From NCBI GenBank assembly GCA_024516155.1, contig JAJJXM010000078.1, positions 124,001 through 188,000 on the forward strand: a DNA stretch of 64,000 bases. Direction: 5' to 3'. Under the pieces are notes generated by a model, which worked only from the letters and a program-made list of their open reading frames with translations, was not told where the DNA came from and did not search any database. This document shows, one piece after another, positions 11,483 through 21,511 of this stretch. The stretch's first letter is position 1. Each line of letters begins with the position of its first letter. Source of the stretch: Pyronema omphalodes. Lineage: Eukaryota > Ascomycota > Pezizomycetes > Pezizales > Pyronemataceae. A program made the translations under genes and the position numbers.

Positions 11483-11776
11483 CTAACGGAACAAACCGCC
11501 TCTTCTTCGACGCAACCTAAGCTGCTCTTTCAGTTCGGCAGATATCTTACCACGGCAAAGATCGTATGCAGTCTTCCCCCTGTTATCTTTCAACCGAATA
11601 TCAATGTCCTTCCGCGCTAATAGCTTGGCAACGATTGATTGCCTTCCCCAATCGCATGCCAACATCAGCGCCGTCGTTCCGTCCTTTTTCTGCAGGTTGA
11701 CCTGAATATCCTCCCGCGCTAACAGCTTCTCTACGACTGAATCGAGTCCCAGCACGCATGTAATCATCAGTGCCGT
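11483..11776 (-). pseudogene. Ankyrin-repeat tail beyond the in-frame TAG
   Basis: This directly continues the reading frame of the zinc-finger/ankyrin gene after its TAG. It encodes the rest of the interrupted repeat (TALMITCVLGLDSVVEKLLA) and two more ankyrin units (DGTTALMLACDWGRQSIVAK, DNRGKTAYDLCRGK), then a basic end RLRRRRGGLFR and a stop. The frame is otherwise clean, so the TAG is a recent substitution, a readthrough site or a sequencing error. A TGG to TAG change would explain it. Confidence 0.7.
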
Positions 11777-13787
11777 CTACCCGTCTTTATCCTGCAAGTT
11801 GACAAGGATTTCTTTGTGGTCGAGTAACAAATGCGCAATCTCTTCACGCTTATAGGAACATGCTTGCATAAGCGCAGTTCGCTTAAACAGTGAGCCATGG
11901 TTGATAGCGTTGACGTCGAAATGTCTTTGCTTCAGTGCCGCTTTGACTTTCTCGATGTCCCCACTTCTTACAGCTTGGAAAAATTCTTTCTCGCTCACCA
12001 CTGTTTCAGACTCAGCTGAATCGTTTTGGCTGTCGCTAAGAAGGTCGGGTGATGCTCCTCCATCATCTTCCACCTTCGACCCACGCTCGTCGCTACCATT
12101 ATCTGACACTGCAGATCCATTGTCCTCTTCATCATCGATATCCCCGTGCTTCGTTTCCTCTACGTTATCATCATCGTCCTCTTCGTCCTCCTGCAACGAC
12201 CCGGGCAGGACAAACAATGCGATTTGCTGCATATGTTTTCCCAAATGACGTTGCAAGCGTTTCGGCGTCAGGATTTCTGGACAAAGTGGGCACGGTTGAC
12301 TCGATTCTACGACTCGTTCGCTACGGTCTACCAGCACAGCCATTGTTTCAATGCGGAGAAGATGCCGGTGTCTCTTCGTGATATGGTCCTTGAAGGCTTG
12401 AGTGGAAGACAACACCTCATCACAATGTTCGCAAGGCCACTCGCGGCGATGGAACTCGCACTCATGATGAAACCATTCGTGGCGACTGGAATAAAGACGA
12501 GATGCCTGGGAACAGTTTCGGAACGTGCATACGTATGGACGAATATCGCGAAAGACATGTTTCCTGATATTTATTCATTAGCACCAACTCCAGTTGTACG
12601 GGAAGGAACGGACGAAATACTCACTGCCAGGACATATAGTTCCTGCCTTGGTTGGTTACAATCTTGAAGCAATACGGACATTGAAATGGCTCATCCGAAT
12701 ACCCGTTCGGCGGAGGCGGAACACGCAGCTTATCAGGACTAGAGCCGAGGCCGGCTGACGTTGCGTATGATGTCTCGGTAAATCCGGTTTCTGATCGAGC
12801 ATCGTCGTCGCGTTCATGGTACTCGAAGCCGCCGGGTACATTGACCTCATAAACTGTGGATACTGTCGTCTGCATTGTTGTCGATCCTTCTCCGAAGGAG
12901 TAGTCTTCCTCGGCACACCCCACCATATCCTGCAGGTCCACACCTTTGCCCTTCTCGTCCTGGCGATCGGGTTCCTCTCCGGCAGTCGAGTCTGTGTCCC
13001 CGGGGATTCCGGCAACATCCCTGCGTCGACCAGCAATTTTGTCGTGGTGCTGTTCATTGTATTTCAGAAGCTGACGCCTTTTAGTATTTGCCTTTCCGAG
13101 CCTCTCGATCAGATACTGCGCGTCGTCCCCGAGTCCGTATTTGTCTCTGACATGGTTGATGTCGTAAGGCCCAAACGCAGACACATCGATTCTCTCAATC
13201 CTCTCCATGCGGTCTCTGGACGCGAGATTCTGGATATTGGCTGTGAGTCGAAAGAGAGAGGAAATAGAATGTCCGACTTCGTCTGCCGTTGCCGTAATCA
13301 CATCTTCCTCCGGTTCATCATCCGAGGAATCCGGATCATCGTCAGTAGCAGCTGGTTCGCTCGATTCGGCACTGTCGTTCTTTTGTGGCGGCTTCAACTC
13401 GCCAGTCAATAGCCCTAGCGCTGGACATCGTTAGTCTGGTTGGCTTACGAAGGAGATAGAAGACGTTATGATAACGGATTACCACAGTTGAGACTCACCC
13501 TCTTCGAGCACAACCTTCAGGTCCACCAATAAAACCTTCACATGCGCCCTGTATCGTGACGCCTCCCGTAGCTTGTAGTCAAGCGACAGTTTGCTGTTGC
13601 GGCGGTGGGCTCCGACATTCTCCGCCCACACCTGTAGCTGTCCCGGTGCTCCGGTGAGCTTGTTCGGAATGTCGACCTTTTTGCCGTTTACGCCGTGTTC
13701 TTGGATATGCTTGAAGAGATGTTTGAACGCCTCGACGCACTCCCAATACAAGGCGGATATCAGTTTGTCTTGTGCTGCGGACGCCAT
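11777..13787 (-). CDS. C2H2 zinc-finger / ankyrin-repeat protein, three exons, early stop in ankyrin region
   Basis: Exons on the minus strand are 13787-13499, 13414-12625 and 12563-11777. The introns have good borders (GTGAGT...CTAG and GTGAGT...TATCAG, 84 and 61 nt) and the joined frame is open for 621 codons. The order is an N-terminal domain (1-96, starting MASAAQDKLISALYWEC), an acidic disordered linker (about 105-130), an atypical finger (FQCPYCFKIV, about 340) and a Cys/His segment ending RHEWFHHECEFHRREWPCEH. C2H2 fingers follow at about 403 (CEHCDE...HITKRH) and 449 (CPLCPEIL...HLGKH), then the motif MQQIALFVLP, a second acidic region, and ankyrin repeats from about 540. This architecture is common in Pezizomycotina; its function is unknown, though ankyrin repeats normally bind proteins. 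A TAG at 11,779-11,777 ends the protein inside an ankyrin unit, and the same frame continues for 97 more codons. Confidence 0.8.
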
Positions 13788-14999
13788 GATGGTGTTGGAT
13801 CTGATTGATGTTTGTTGAGGAAAGCTGGGGTTTCAGACGTGGATGATAGAAGATTCCATTTCACATGGCTTGTGTAGGCGCTTATATTCACCTCAGGTGT
13901 CATCACTCCATCATCAGGTGTTCTGCATAGGATATCAAATTTCATATTTTGATAGCATCCTACGGTACCATAGGTCCTGGCATATTTGCGTTACACAGCA
14001 AAATCCCGCATTCCTCTTGCCCAAAAATGGCGGCGCTAGCCTCCGTCTTTTGATGTGAGAATCGATAATTCCATGGGCATTTATGCATCGATGAACTACA
14101 CCTTTCGCATGTTGACCAGTCGGCAGTTGATTGTACTCAAGTCACATATGCGGTCCATCCAATCCGTCGTCGCCAAGATCATTTCATACGAGGATGCCCA
14201 CCGAACCCCGCAATCTCCATGATGTGACTGGACAACCGCGCGGCAGCCCGCTGCAGCCCTCGTAAAGGTTTTTTCCTACTGTAAGGTGGTGTGTTTCACA
14301 AGTTTGCCATTCGTTGCCTGTCATGTTGGTTGAGATATATCTTTATGGTGACACCATACAAAAATGCCGGTCATTCGCCGGACTGCAGGGTTAGGGTGGG
14401 TAATATTCCGCGGAGGCCGCATTGTATGAGGTCATAGTGTGCCCACCGTTCCGAAATGTCGACCGTTGCTGCCCTTCATCTCGATCCTGGGGTTCTGGAC
14501 CTCCCAAACTCACGTCACCTGGATCATCTTTTTTCCGTGATCCTGGAGTGATTGACAGATCATTATATGCAGAAAAATGGTGATCGCCGATCTGTTTTTC
14601 ATTATACAAGTTACTGAATTTATTGACACCCCTCAGATCATTTCTCCTTATGTCTTTTCCTATTTTCCTGGATTCCGACGCATAACCCGAGCCAGAAGAT
14701 TATTTTTCGGTCGGGAAAAAACAGTCTTTTATGTAACTCACTTGATCCACGATCTGCTGCATAATAGATGTGAGGTCATTTTGTAGGATTGGGTTTCGCC
14801 GTTGCTCCGACTGATGGGGCAGAAGCTATTGCTGTAACAACGACAGCGGTGACGCTTCCCAGGGATCCGTGTTTATGCAAATCATCTGTTATCAGTGATT
14901 ACGGATATCAGGGATCCCGGAATCGGGCCTGATTCTTACCCTGCATTTGCAAACTGTATAGCGGGGGACACGAGACCTGCACCGCTCACGAACCAACAT
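13788..14999. other. Intergenic upstream of the ankyrin gene
   Basis: The first about 140 bp resemble the flank of the paralogue at 222-360 and probably hold the 5' UTR and promoter of the minus-strand gene. The rest shows no gene. Confidence 0.4.
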
Positions 15000-15165
15000 T
15001 GACATCAATCTTCACCGAGCTCCGACACCACCACAACAACACCAAACGGGAATTTACTCGCCGAAGATGGAAAATACCGCTCGGGAAAAGCGATTCTTCG
15101 GTGCCCAGAATTACTCTGTGCCCGACATAAATGAGCTGAACTGTGTTAAAAACCCCTTCGATTGC
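15000..15165 (+). repeat. Dispersed repeat R2, copy 1
   Basis: Contains CACCACCACAACAAC, GGGAATTTACTCGCCG and GAGCTGAACTGTGTTAAAAA. These align with the reverse complement of 18,110-18,300. Diverged. Confidence 0.6.
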
Positions 15166-15267
15166 TTACATGAATGAATGAGCTCACGGTGGGCTTGGTG
15201 CCTGGGCATTCCGCGCTAAGACACTATTATGTCATCATTCGGAGCAGGAGTAGCGGTGTAATTCATT

Positions 15268-15300
15268 GTTTGATTGATTGATCTATTGATTGATTGATTT
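15268..15300 (+). repeat. (TTGA)n microsatellite
   Basis: Imperfect TGAT/TTGA tetranucleotide run of about seven units with one interruption (ATCTATTG). Confidence 0.8.
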
Positions 15301-15777
15301 TTAAACGTTCCCAACCGCAAGGTTATGACGTAGTCTGTGTTACTATACGTAGTCAGTGTTACTATACATCTTTAGGTCCCCGTCTCTAATCCCGGAAGCG
15401 AGTAGGGAAACCCCGCAGTGCCTACGGCTTGGTGAAATTGCCCGATGTATCACTTTACATCCGGAATATTGCATGGGCACGAAAAGAGATAGCAGGTCCG
15501 TACCACACCCCAAGCAGAAAAAGAAAAGAAGAAGGGATCAACCTGATATCGGGTCCCCCTCGCCCTGTCACTACTGAATCTCAATTTCCACACCTTTGCA
15601 TCCGGTACCAGCCACGACCAATGAAGTTTATAAGCGTTGGAGCAAGATGGGGTTGTATGTAATATACGCTTTATGTGCCGTATTTGCTCGAGTAGGAATT
15701 TTGTTACAGCATGTGTCTGCAGAACCTATAGCTGCGTGTAAGATAAACGTTTGCAGATATTAGAAACCGGCCTACTC
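15301..15777. other. Intergenic, no gene recognised
   Basis: No gene, RNA or repeat recognised, apart from a short local duplication of GTAGTC-GTGTTACTATAC near 15,332-15,368. Confidence 0.35.
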
Positions 15778-15871
15778 GTGCCTAAAGATGGTGGCTAGCG
15801 CCACCACCCCCAGTCGCTTGTCAACGACCAACCGGTGGCACTCCTACGGAGGCACCACCATCTCCAGGCAC
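15778..15871. repeat. Short foldback element
   Basis: GTGCCTAAAGATGGTGG at the left pairs with the reverse complement of CCACCATCTCCAGGCAC at the right (two mismatches). Internal GTGG/CCAC pairs add to the fold. The left arm is shared with 6,887-6,908. No target duplication was seen. Confidence 0.5.
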
Positions 15872-17625
15872 AGGTATAGGAAATTTGCAGCAACGATTGA
15901 TTCGATTGAAAAAACACAGCGTCTCGAGGCAACTCCGGACTCGGACTGAAGAATGAAATTTATGGCTCTTCCAGGAATCGATGGTGGATTGCAGGTTACT
16001 GATGTGCCATCGCTGCTCAGTACCCGCCGTGAATATTGGATACTTCAGCTTTCCAGGTTGGTGGGTAGTCGACCAGGCCCTATAAGGGTTGGTGGAGCTC
16101 CCTGACAGAGCAGTTGGCCGTGCTCCCACGGACAAAAATACATAGCGCGGCTGAATGCACAGCACCGAAGTAAGGAAAGTTCGACGGCAAGACCATTGAT
16201 AATGACCCACGAAATAAGCGAACTGCGCTTATGCATGCACGTCTTTTTAGGCGTCAAGATACTGCGCCTTAGGGCGATGAGGCAACATTTCTTCGGCTAT
16301 CCCGTGCGTAGTGAAACATGGCGTAAAAGACTATTTGATGGCTTGCAGCAGCATTGACTTTATTTTTTGGGAATGTCGTTGCGCTTCAACGATTCGCATT
16401 GCAAAGCAATTTCTGCACAACTTCATCTTCTCTTCAGAGTGTTGGTCGCCAAACAGCCCTGTTACCCTCTTTCTTTTTCCGTCCACGCTGCCTTTGAAGC
16501 CCTGATATCCAGAGGCCACGGTCTGGCAAGACCCGTTGCATACGATAAGTAAATCCAAACCAATTTAGTATCGCCGGATTTGGAAAACCATACGTTGATG
16601 TTGCGCACTACGGTTGAATGTGAGATGCTGTGGCTCGCATCTTTGCGTGCTTGCCACATGGGTTGGCGTTGAGCGCATCACGTGCCTTGGTGGCTGCTTG
16701 AGTTGTAAAAGCCAGACAGCAGTCTCAACAGGGAATGCCTTGTTGAAAATCTCGACTGCTTACCTGGTTTACACGACAATCTTCTCGGCGGTGCATCAAC
16801 CGGCATGGTTCCTACTACTGCCGTACTTTATGATTTCGGTAGCATGTTTAACCTTGCTTTTCCTTGTCTTCGTCAAAATAGGCGCAAGTCTTTCTGTTTC
16901 AGCCCAGAGGAAATCCAACAACATGATGCCTTTACTCCGAGTCATAGCTTTCAACCGCCTACTGACTGTGAAACGGGAATTCGTGAGAATAGTGGAGGTG
17001 GAAGAGTGTATTGACTGAGAACGATAGTGATCTAGCCCTACGAATCTACAAAGGGAGATATACGGTAAAGATTGATAACACCTCGAGAATTGCACCCAGA
17101 TCATCGTATTCCGGCAAGCTTGCATAGATGACCTTCAAATTTACTTTGTCAGCTTGACTGAAGTTAGTCAAGATTGAATATCCTACATACCTTCACTTAC
17201 GGACAGAAAACAGGGTGTCGCATCCCATGATGGCCGTGGAAATCGGCAAACCTTAAAATGGGATAATGTAAGGGAAAATACGCTAATCTAACGGTTTTCG
17301 GTGGATCTCTTTTAGAGCCTGCAGCCTTCAAAGTTCGGCTCTGTACACTTGAGGTCTGATCAGACGCGCATACACGACTGTGTCAACATAACCGGTCAAG
17401 CTGGTCCTAAAGAAGCTAAGCGCGGAGTTTAGTTAAACCACTGGGAAAATGGAAGGAATCTTAACTATGGTGTTTATTGACAGATGAAAACACAAATGAT
17501 GTTCATTAGTATCAACTTCCGTCAATCTTCTCGAGGAGGTAGGATATGCATGCTGCGGTTTCCAAAAATTTGTTTTCCCCTCAATTATGGCTATAGTGTG
17601 AAACACGATAAAATGACCGGTGAAA
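15872..17625. other. Intergenic, no gene recognised
   Basis: Several open frames of 60-134 codons occur on both strands (for example 16,614-17,018 plus, 16,796-17,125 minus). They overlap one another, mostly lack ATG starts and match no family I know. Confidence 0.4.
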
Positions 17626-17866
17626 CGAGAGTGGGACAACTTTTGGTTTCAATGACAGGGGGGCGAGAGATATTCGGTGATCCGAAGTTTTTCTCATATT
17701 ATGGCAATCACGCCGCTACTCCTGCTGAAACCATGACGAATGGTGGATGACACCATAAACCGACCGGTGGGGCCAAAATGGGACAACTTTTGGTCGCCAT
17801 GACAGGGATGCGACAGGGATAAAACCGGTGCCGAGTGACACTCGGTGATTCGGATTTTTTCTCATA
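17626..17866 (+). repeat. Two diverged copies of an ~85-90 bp repeat
   Basis: GTGGGACAACTTTTGGT at 17,631 and TGGGACAACTTTTGGTCGCC at 17,779 begin matching segments. Each segment runs through ATGACAGGG, then CGGTGAT-CG-A and TTTTTCTCATA. The second copy leads directly into the 9-bp array. A GGGACAACTTTTTCCCGCC variant also occurs within repeat R2 at about 18,095. Confidence 0.6.
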
Positions 17867-17938
17867 CCACGGTAACCACGGTAACCACGGTAACCACGGT
17901 AACCACGGTAACCACGGTAACCACGGTGACCACGGTAA
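17867..17938 (+). repeat. 9-bp minisatellite CCACGGTAA x8
   Basis: Eight head-to-tail units of CCACGGTAA. All are identical except one G substitution in unit 7 (CCACGGTGA). Confidence 0.97.
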
Positions 17939-17989
17939 CCAGGCCGCTATGTACCCCTGCTTGAATTGACGACATAATAATTTCTTAGC

Positions 17990-18335
17990 GTGGAATGACC
18001 ATGCCCCGAGCTATCCGTGAGCTTAGTCATGGCATGTAACCAATCAAATGTGATTCCATGCTGCATCTTGGCACATCTTGGCGTGCCAAGCACTGGGACA
18101 ACTTTTTCCCGCCCATACAAAATACAGGGGTTTTTAACACACTTCAGCTCATTCATCTCTGCCGCAAATTAATTTTTGTCACTGGTGAATTATTCTTCAC
18201 GAGCGCCATTTTCATCCTCCGGCGAGTAAATTCCTATTTGCGTTGTTGTGGTGGTGTTGAAGCTCGCTGAAGTTTGATGTAAATTTTCGTTCGTGCGCGG
18301 TGCATTTATCGTGTCATCCACCATAATGATTTTTG
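17990..18335 (-). repeat. Dispersed repeat R2, copy 2
   Basis: The longest copy. Its left part (TGTAACCAATCAA, GGCGTGCCAAGCACTG, CAAAATACAGGGG) repeats directly about 350 bp downstream in copy 3. Its right part matches copy 1 in inverse orientation. Confidence 0.65.
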
Positions 18336-18339
18336 ACCG

Positions 18340-18545
18340 CGTCGTGACCTAGCCCTGAACCATCCGTCAGCTTAGTCATTAAATGTAACCAATCAATTGT
18401 AACTCCGTGTTGTACCTTGGCACGTCCTGGCGTGCCAAGCACTGAGACAACTACTTCCCCGCCCACACAAAATACAGGGGTTTTGAACACACTTGAGCTC
18501 AGTTATCTCTGCCTTGAATTGATCTTGGGCGCCGAAAATACAAGA
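18340..18545 (-). repeat. Dispersed repeat R2, copy 3 (partial)
   Basis: Direct repeat of 18,000-18,175, ending near CTTGGGCGCCGAAAATAC. Its end, like copy 1, contains GGTGCCCAGAA/GGCGCCGAAAA-type text. The tandem arrangement of copies 2 and 3 suggests duplication of the left part. Confidence 0.65.
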
Positions 18546-19454
18546 GAGTGGGAACCATTGTAGAGAAGCAATGTTACCGGATTGAGTTGAGGCAAAATCG
18601 CTGCGGACAGAGAAGTCAAAGAGATGCAAAGATGACAGGCGAAATAGCTACGAAGACGGACGGCAAAATAGCTGCTCAGGGCGAAGGGCAAGCTCAGCTC
18701 AGCTCGGAGCTGCTTTACGACGCATCTTATAATACATCACTCGACATTTAGTAAGGGTGAGTTGCAGATTGGTCATTTGCTAAGCCATGCTAGGGGGAAC
18801 CGCACTTAAGTGTCCAACACCATAACCGTTGAGGAATTGGCCATACTATTCCGATATGTAGGAATTGCACAAGCGTCATCGTTCCTGACTACCAGCCCCG
18901 ATGAATTTCGTATTTGCTCACGTTCATCTTATGTTATCTTCATTCCTGTATTGGTGTAGTTGCTGATTTGACAACACTTTTGAATTTTGGTTTTACTAAA
19001 AGTGACTACATTATTTTATCTGGTTTCGACGGGCTGCAATTGATATACTTTTTTCATTCTCACTAGGCTGTAAAATTGCATTACGATAATATTCACAAAA
19101 AAACGGAACCATTCTCATCATGGCTATCTCACTCTCGGTTGCTGTGTGTCCGTCTCGTCAACCGTCAATGTCCTTGCACCGGAGAGCCAATATCATCACT
19201 TTGAGCAGAAATAAAATACCACAGTGATGCAACCAACTATGCTGACAGCTCTATTGCGTACTTCCAATCACAAAACAAATGCACCTCAGGTAGGCAAAAG
19301 AATGTCTTATGGAATCATAATTATGAGATAACGAAAGAAGCAATATATACTATAGTTTAGCTGGACAAATAATAAACAAAATTACCGGGATTGTGTCGCA
19401 GATGGGAGCTATCAGTGCACCTTAGCCCTATGGTACAAGAAAACGAGTGAGAGT
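18546..19454. other. Intergenic, no gene recognised
   Basis: No gene, RNA or repeat recognised, apart from a short AGCTCAGCTCAGCTCGGAGC run near 18,693. Confidence 0.4.
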
Positions 19455-19930
19455 GGTTTAGTTCAAACACCTTCGTGGTTTAGCTAAACACCGAAAGTGT
19501 TTAGTTAAACACCCTAAACACCAAATTTGTTTAGTCTGATTTAAGGTGTTTAGCTAAACCACCAATCGTTGTTTGAAAGTGTTTAGTTAAACACCCCTAA
19601 ACACCGAAGTTGTTTAGTGTGATTTAGGGTGTTTAGCTAAACCACCTAGCGCTGTTTAGTTGAACAACTACCTTGATTGTTTTTTGGTGGGGTTTATTTG
19701 AACACCCTAGGGGTTTTTAAGGATGTTTACATAAACACCTTCTTTTTCGCTTATTCTTTGGTGTTTATTTAAACACCCTAGGGGTGTTTAGACAAACAAC
19801 CAATTTGTGTTTAAGGATGTTTGAATAAACACCTTCTTTTTTACATATTCCTTTGGGGTTTATTTGGACACCTTCTTCTTCGCTTATTCTTCGGGGTTTA
19901 TTTGAACCATCCTCTGATGTTTCAATAAAC
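19455..19930. repeat. Palindrome-dense GTTTA/TAAAC satellite
   Basis: Near-perfect palindromes of the form GTGTTTAGTTAAACAC and GGTGTTTAGCTAAACC recur throughout. An 82-bp unit is present twice (19,497-19,578 and 19,579-19,660). The right half switches to GTTTATTTGAACACC and CTAGGGGTGTTT variants spaced about 40-90 bp apart. Nearly every GTTTA is mirrored by a nearby TAAAC, so the stretch can form many hairpins on either strand. No coding pattern is visible. Confidence 0.85.
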
Positions 19931-20129
19931 ATCTACAGTCCACTCCCTAGGGATGGCTTTTCCATGGTTCATATAACTCACCCTGCAGTGTCCTACTGAA
20001 TATTCAGTTTTAAACTGTAGAGCTGTGTTCTGCTTATGTTTGTTGATGGAAGTGGATATTGCCTTAGTGCGCATCCCTTCCTTATATTCTGTTCTTTCTG
20101 CCGTTGTTGTTCCTCGTTCTTCATCCATT

Positions 20130-20540
20130 TCATTCACTTGTTCTCCACCTCCATCCTTCCCTCTTGTTTGACTGTAAGTTTTTCCTCATGTCGAATGTTT
20201 TCCTTCGTCCAGAGTTTGTTTTCGAGTTATCAAACCGGGCTTCGAGTTTTAGCCACATCTCCCGTGGGTTGTCGAGTCCGGTGATGACCCTGCGGCAGGT
20301 GATGTCGCAGTGATCACATATGATCTGGGTAGCTCTGGCCGCCCTCTCATCGAAGTTCTGGAGATCCCTCTGAGCTTGTTGGCTGGTGCCGCCAGCAGGG
20401 CGCGTCTCCTTCCCGTTCACAATATTCCAGGCGCTTTTCCCGGCCAAGAAAAAGTGGATGGGGTCCTTCCACTGCGCATAATTGGCGACCGTCAGGATTG
20501 GGCACTTCAGGGCAGTTGGTTCTTGGACTTCATCGGACAT
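20130..20540 (-). pseudogene. Ty1/copia Gag fragment
   Basis: The ATG is at 20,540-20,538. The frame begins MSDEVQEPTALKCPILTVAN and contains NYAQWKDPIHFFLAGKSAWN and GLDNPREMWLKLEARFDN, the conserved N-terminal Gag region (UBN2-like) of fungal Ty1/copia polyproteins. After about 110 residues similarity to the family stops and the frame ends at 20,130. No protease, integrase or RT follows downstream, so only the 5' end of the element remains. It lies 91 nt inside its primer-binding site, in the orientation set by the LTR at 20,644-20,801. Confidence 0.8.
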
Positions 20541-20631
20541 CGTGGAGAGAGTGATTAAAATTAAGGGAAAGTGAAGAAATAATATAATTTATGACTAATA
20601 GAGGATAACGGTAAGAGTAGCGGTTACGCAA

Positions 20632-20643
20632 GGGCTCATAACC
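20632..20643 (-). promoter_or_regulatory. copia primer-binding site
   Basis: GGTTATGAGCCC directly abuts the TTTGACA end of the LTR. It resembles the GGTTATGGGCCC-type sites of copia elements that prime from an internal initiator-Met tRNA half. Confidence 0.65.
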
Positions 20644-20801
20644 TGTCAAAGATCTCACAGGCACGAGGAGAAGAAAGTGGAGGTGGTGACCGAATGTATT
20701 AACGAGCGTAAGGAGTCAGACATAGACGGGCAAGCGAGTGCCTATACATAGAGAGTGGTCCACCTCCACCTAAGCACTAGGGCCTTAGGCGCACTTCAAC
20801 A
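20644..20801 (-). mobile_element. Ty1/copia 5' LTR, 158 bp
   Basis: The minus strand reads TGTTGAAGTGCG...TTTGACA, a TG...CA element that ends exactly at the primer-binding site. Its length is in the normal range for fungal copia LTRs. The 3' LTR is not in the window. Confidence 0.75.
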
Positions 20802-21070
20802 TTATCAGAATCCGTATCCACGGTTACTGATGACAGGCAGCGCGGGGGTTTCGGCGGCGAGAAGGGCGGCGGCGGGTTAGGTCAGGCTGGTAAGTTGGGA
20901 ATGGGCAAGGGTTTGTGGGCTGGGAAATCACAGGTGAGTTTGGAGAGATGGGATATCAGAAGGGAACTTTTGTAGATAGGATTGTGGTAAATACAAACTT
21001 GATTGCGTGAAGAAATAAACTACATACAAATTTCCTCCTCTTATACTTGTTCCTTCATGACTCGTGACTC

Positions 21071-21096
21071 AGCATTCTCCGCCTGCGGAGAATGCT
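21071..21096. repeat. 12-bp-arm palindrome
   Basis: AGCATTCTCCGC and GCGGAGAATGCT are perfect inverse complements separated by CT. Confidence 0.85.
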
Positions 21097-21102
21097 CCCA
21101 AT

Positions 21103-21430
21103 GCTAACCGCCGTGATAACTACATACATGACCAACATTCCCCACCATTTGCCAACCGCCGTAATTCCAAATAAGAAAGCAAGGGAACAATACATACCAA
21201 AGATAACTAACCGCCGTAATTCCAAATAATAATAACAAGGAAAGAGTACATACCAAAAGAGATAACTACCTGGCTAACCGCCGTGATATCAAATAGCAAA
21301 GAAAGAGTACATACCAAAAAGAGATAACTGCCTGGCTAACCGCCGTGATTCCAAATAATAAAGAAAGAGTACATACCAAAAGAGATAAGTAAAAGATTCC
21401 AACATTTTCCTAGCCGCCGTGATACCTAAA
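21103..21430. repeat. Imperfect ~50-70 bp tandem repeat
   Basis: AACCGCCGT(G/A)AT recurs near 21,105, 21,153, 21,208, 21,275 and 21,338, with a degenerate GCCGCCGTGAT at about 21,412. Each is followed by CCAAATAA-A and GAGTACATACCAAA and then GAGATAACT. Confidence 0.8.
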
Positions 21431-21511
21431 ATAAATCCAAATAAGAAATAACTCCGAACATATGAAAATCCCCGGCAAGGGGCCCAGCCCCTTGCCCTAA
21501 CCCTATCCCTA

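Larger units (their letters stand above)
20802..21511 (-). other. Probable 3' UTR/LTR zone of element B, with tandem repeats
   Basis: This lies directly downstream of element B's last ORF (minus strand), which is where a 3' LTR should be. A purine-rich AGGGATAGGGTTAGGGCAAG stretch follows the ORF stop and resembles a polypurine tract. The reverse strand contains TATAAGAGGAGG near 21,045, a TATA-like motif. I could not fix the LTR ends; the copia LTR borders the zone at 20,801. Confidence 0.35.

Noticed and set aside
16614..17125. Overlapping frames on both strands with hydrophobic stretches as membrane proteins
   Set aside because: Non-ATG start on the plus strand, mutual overlap, and no family resemblance.
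17867..17938. Regular short repeats as a CRISPR array
   Set aside because: The units are contiguous with no spacers, and the genome is eukaryotic. The same applies to the 34-bp array at 4,622-4,790.
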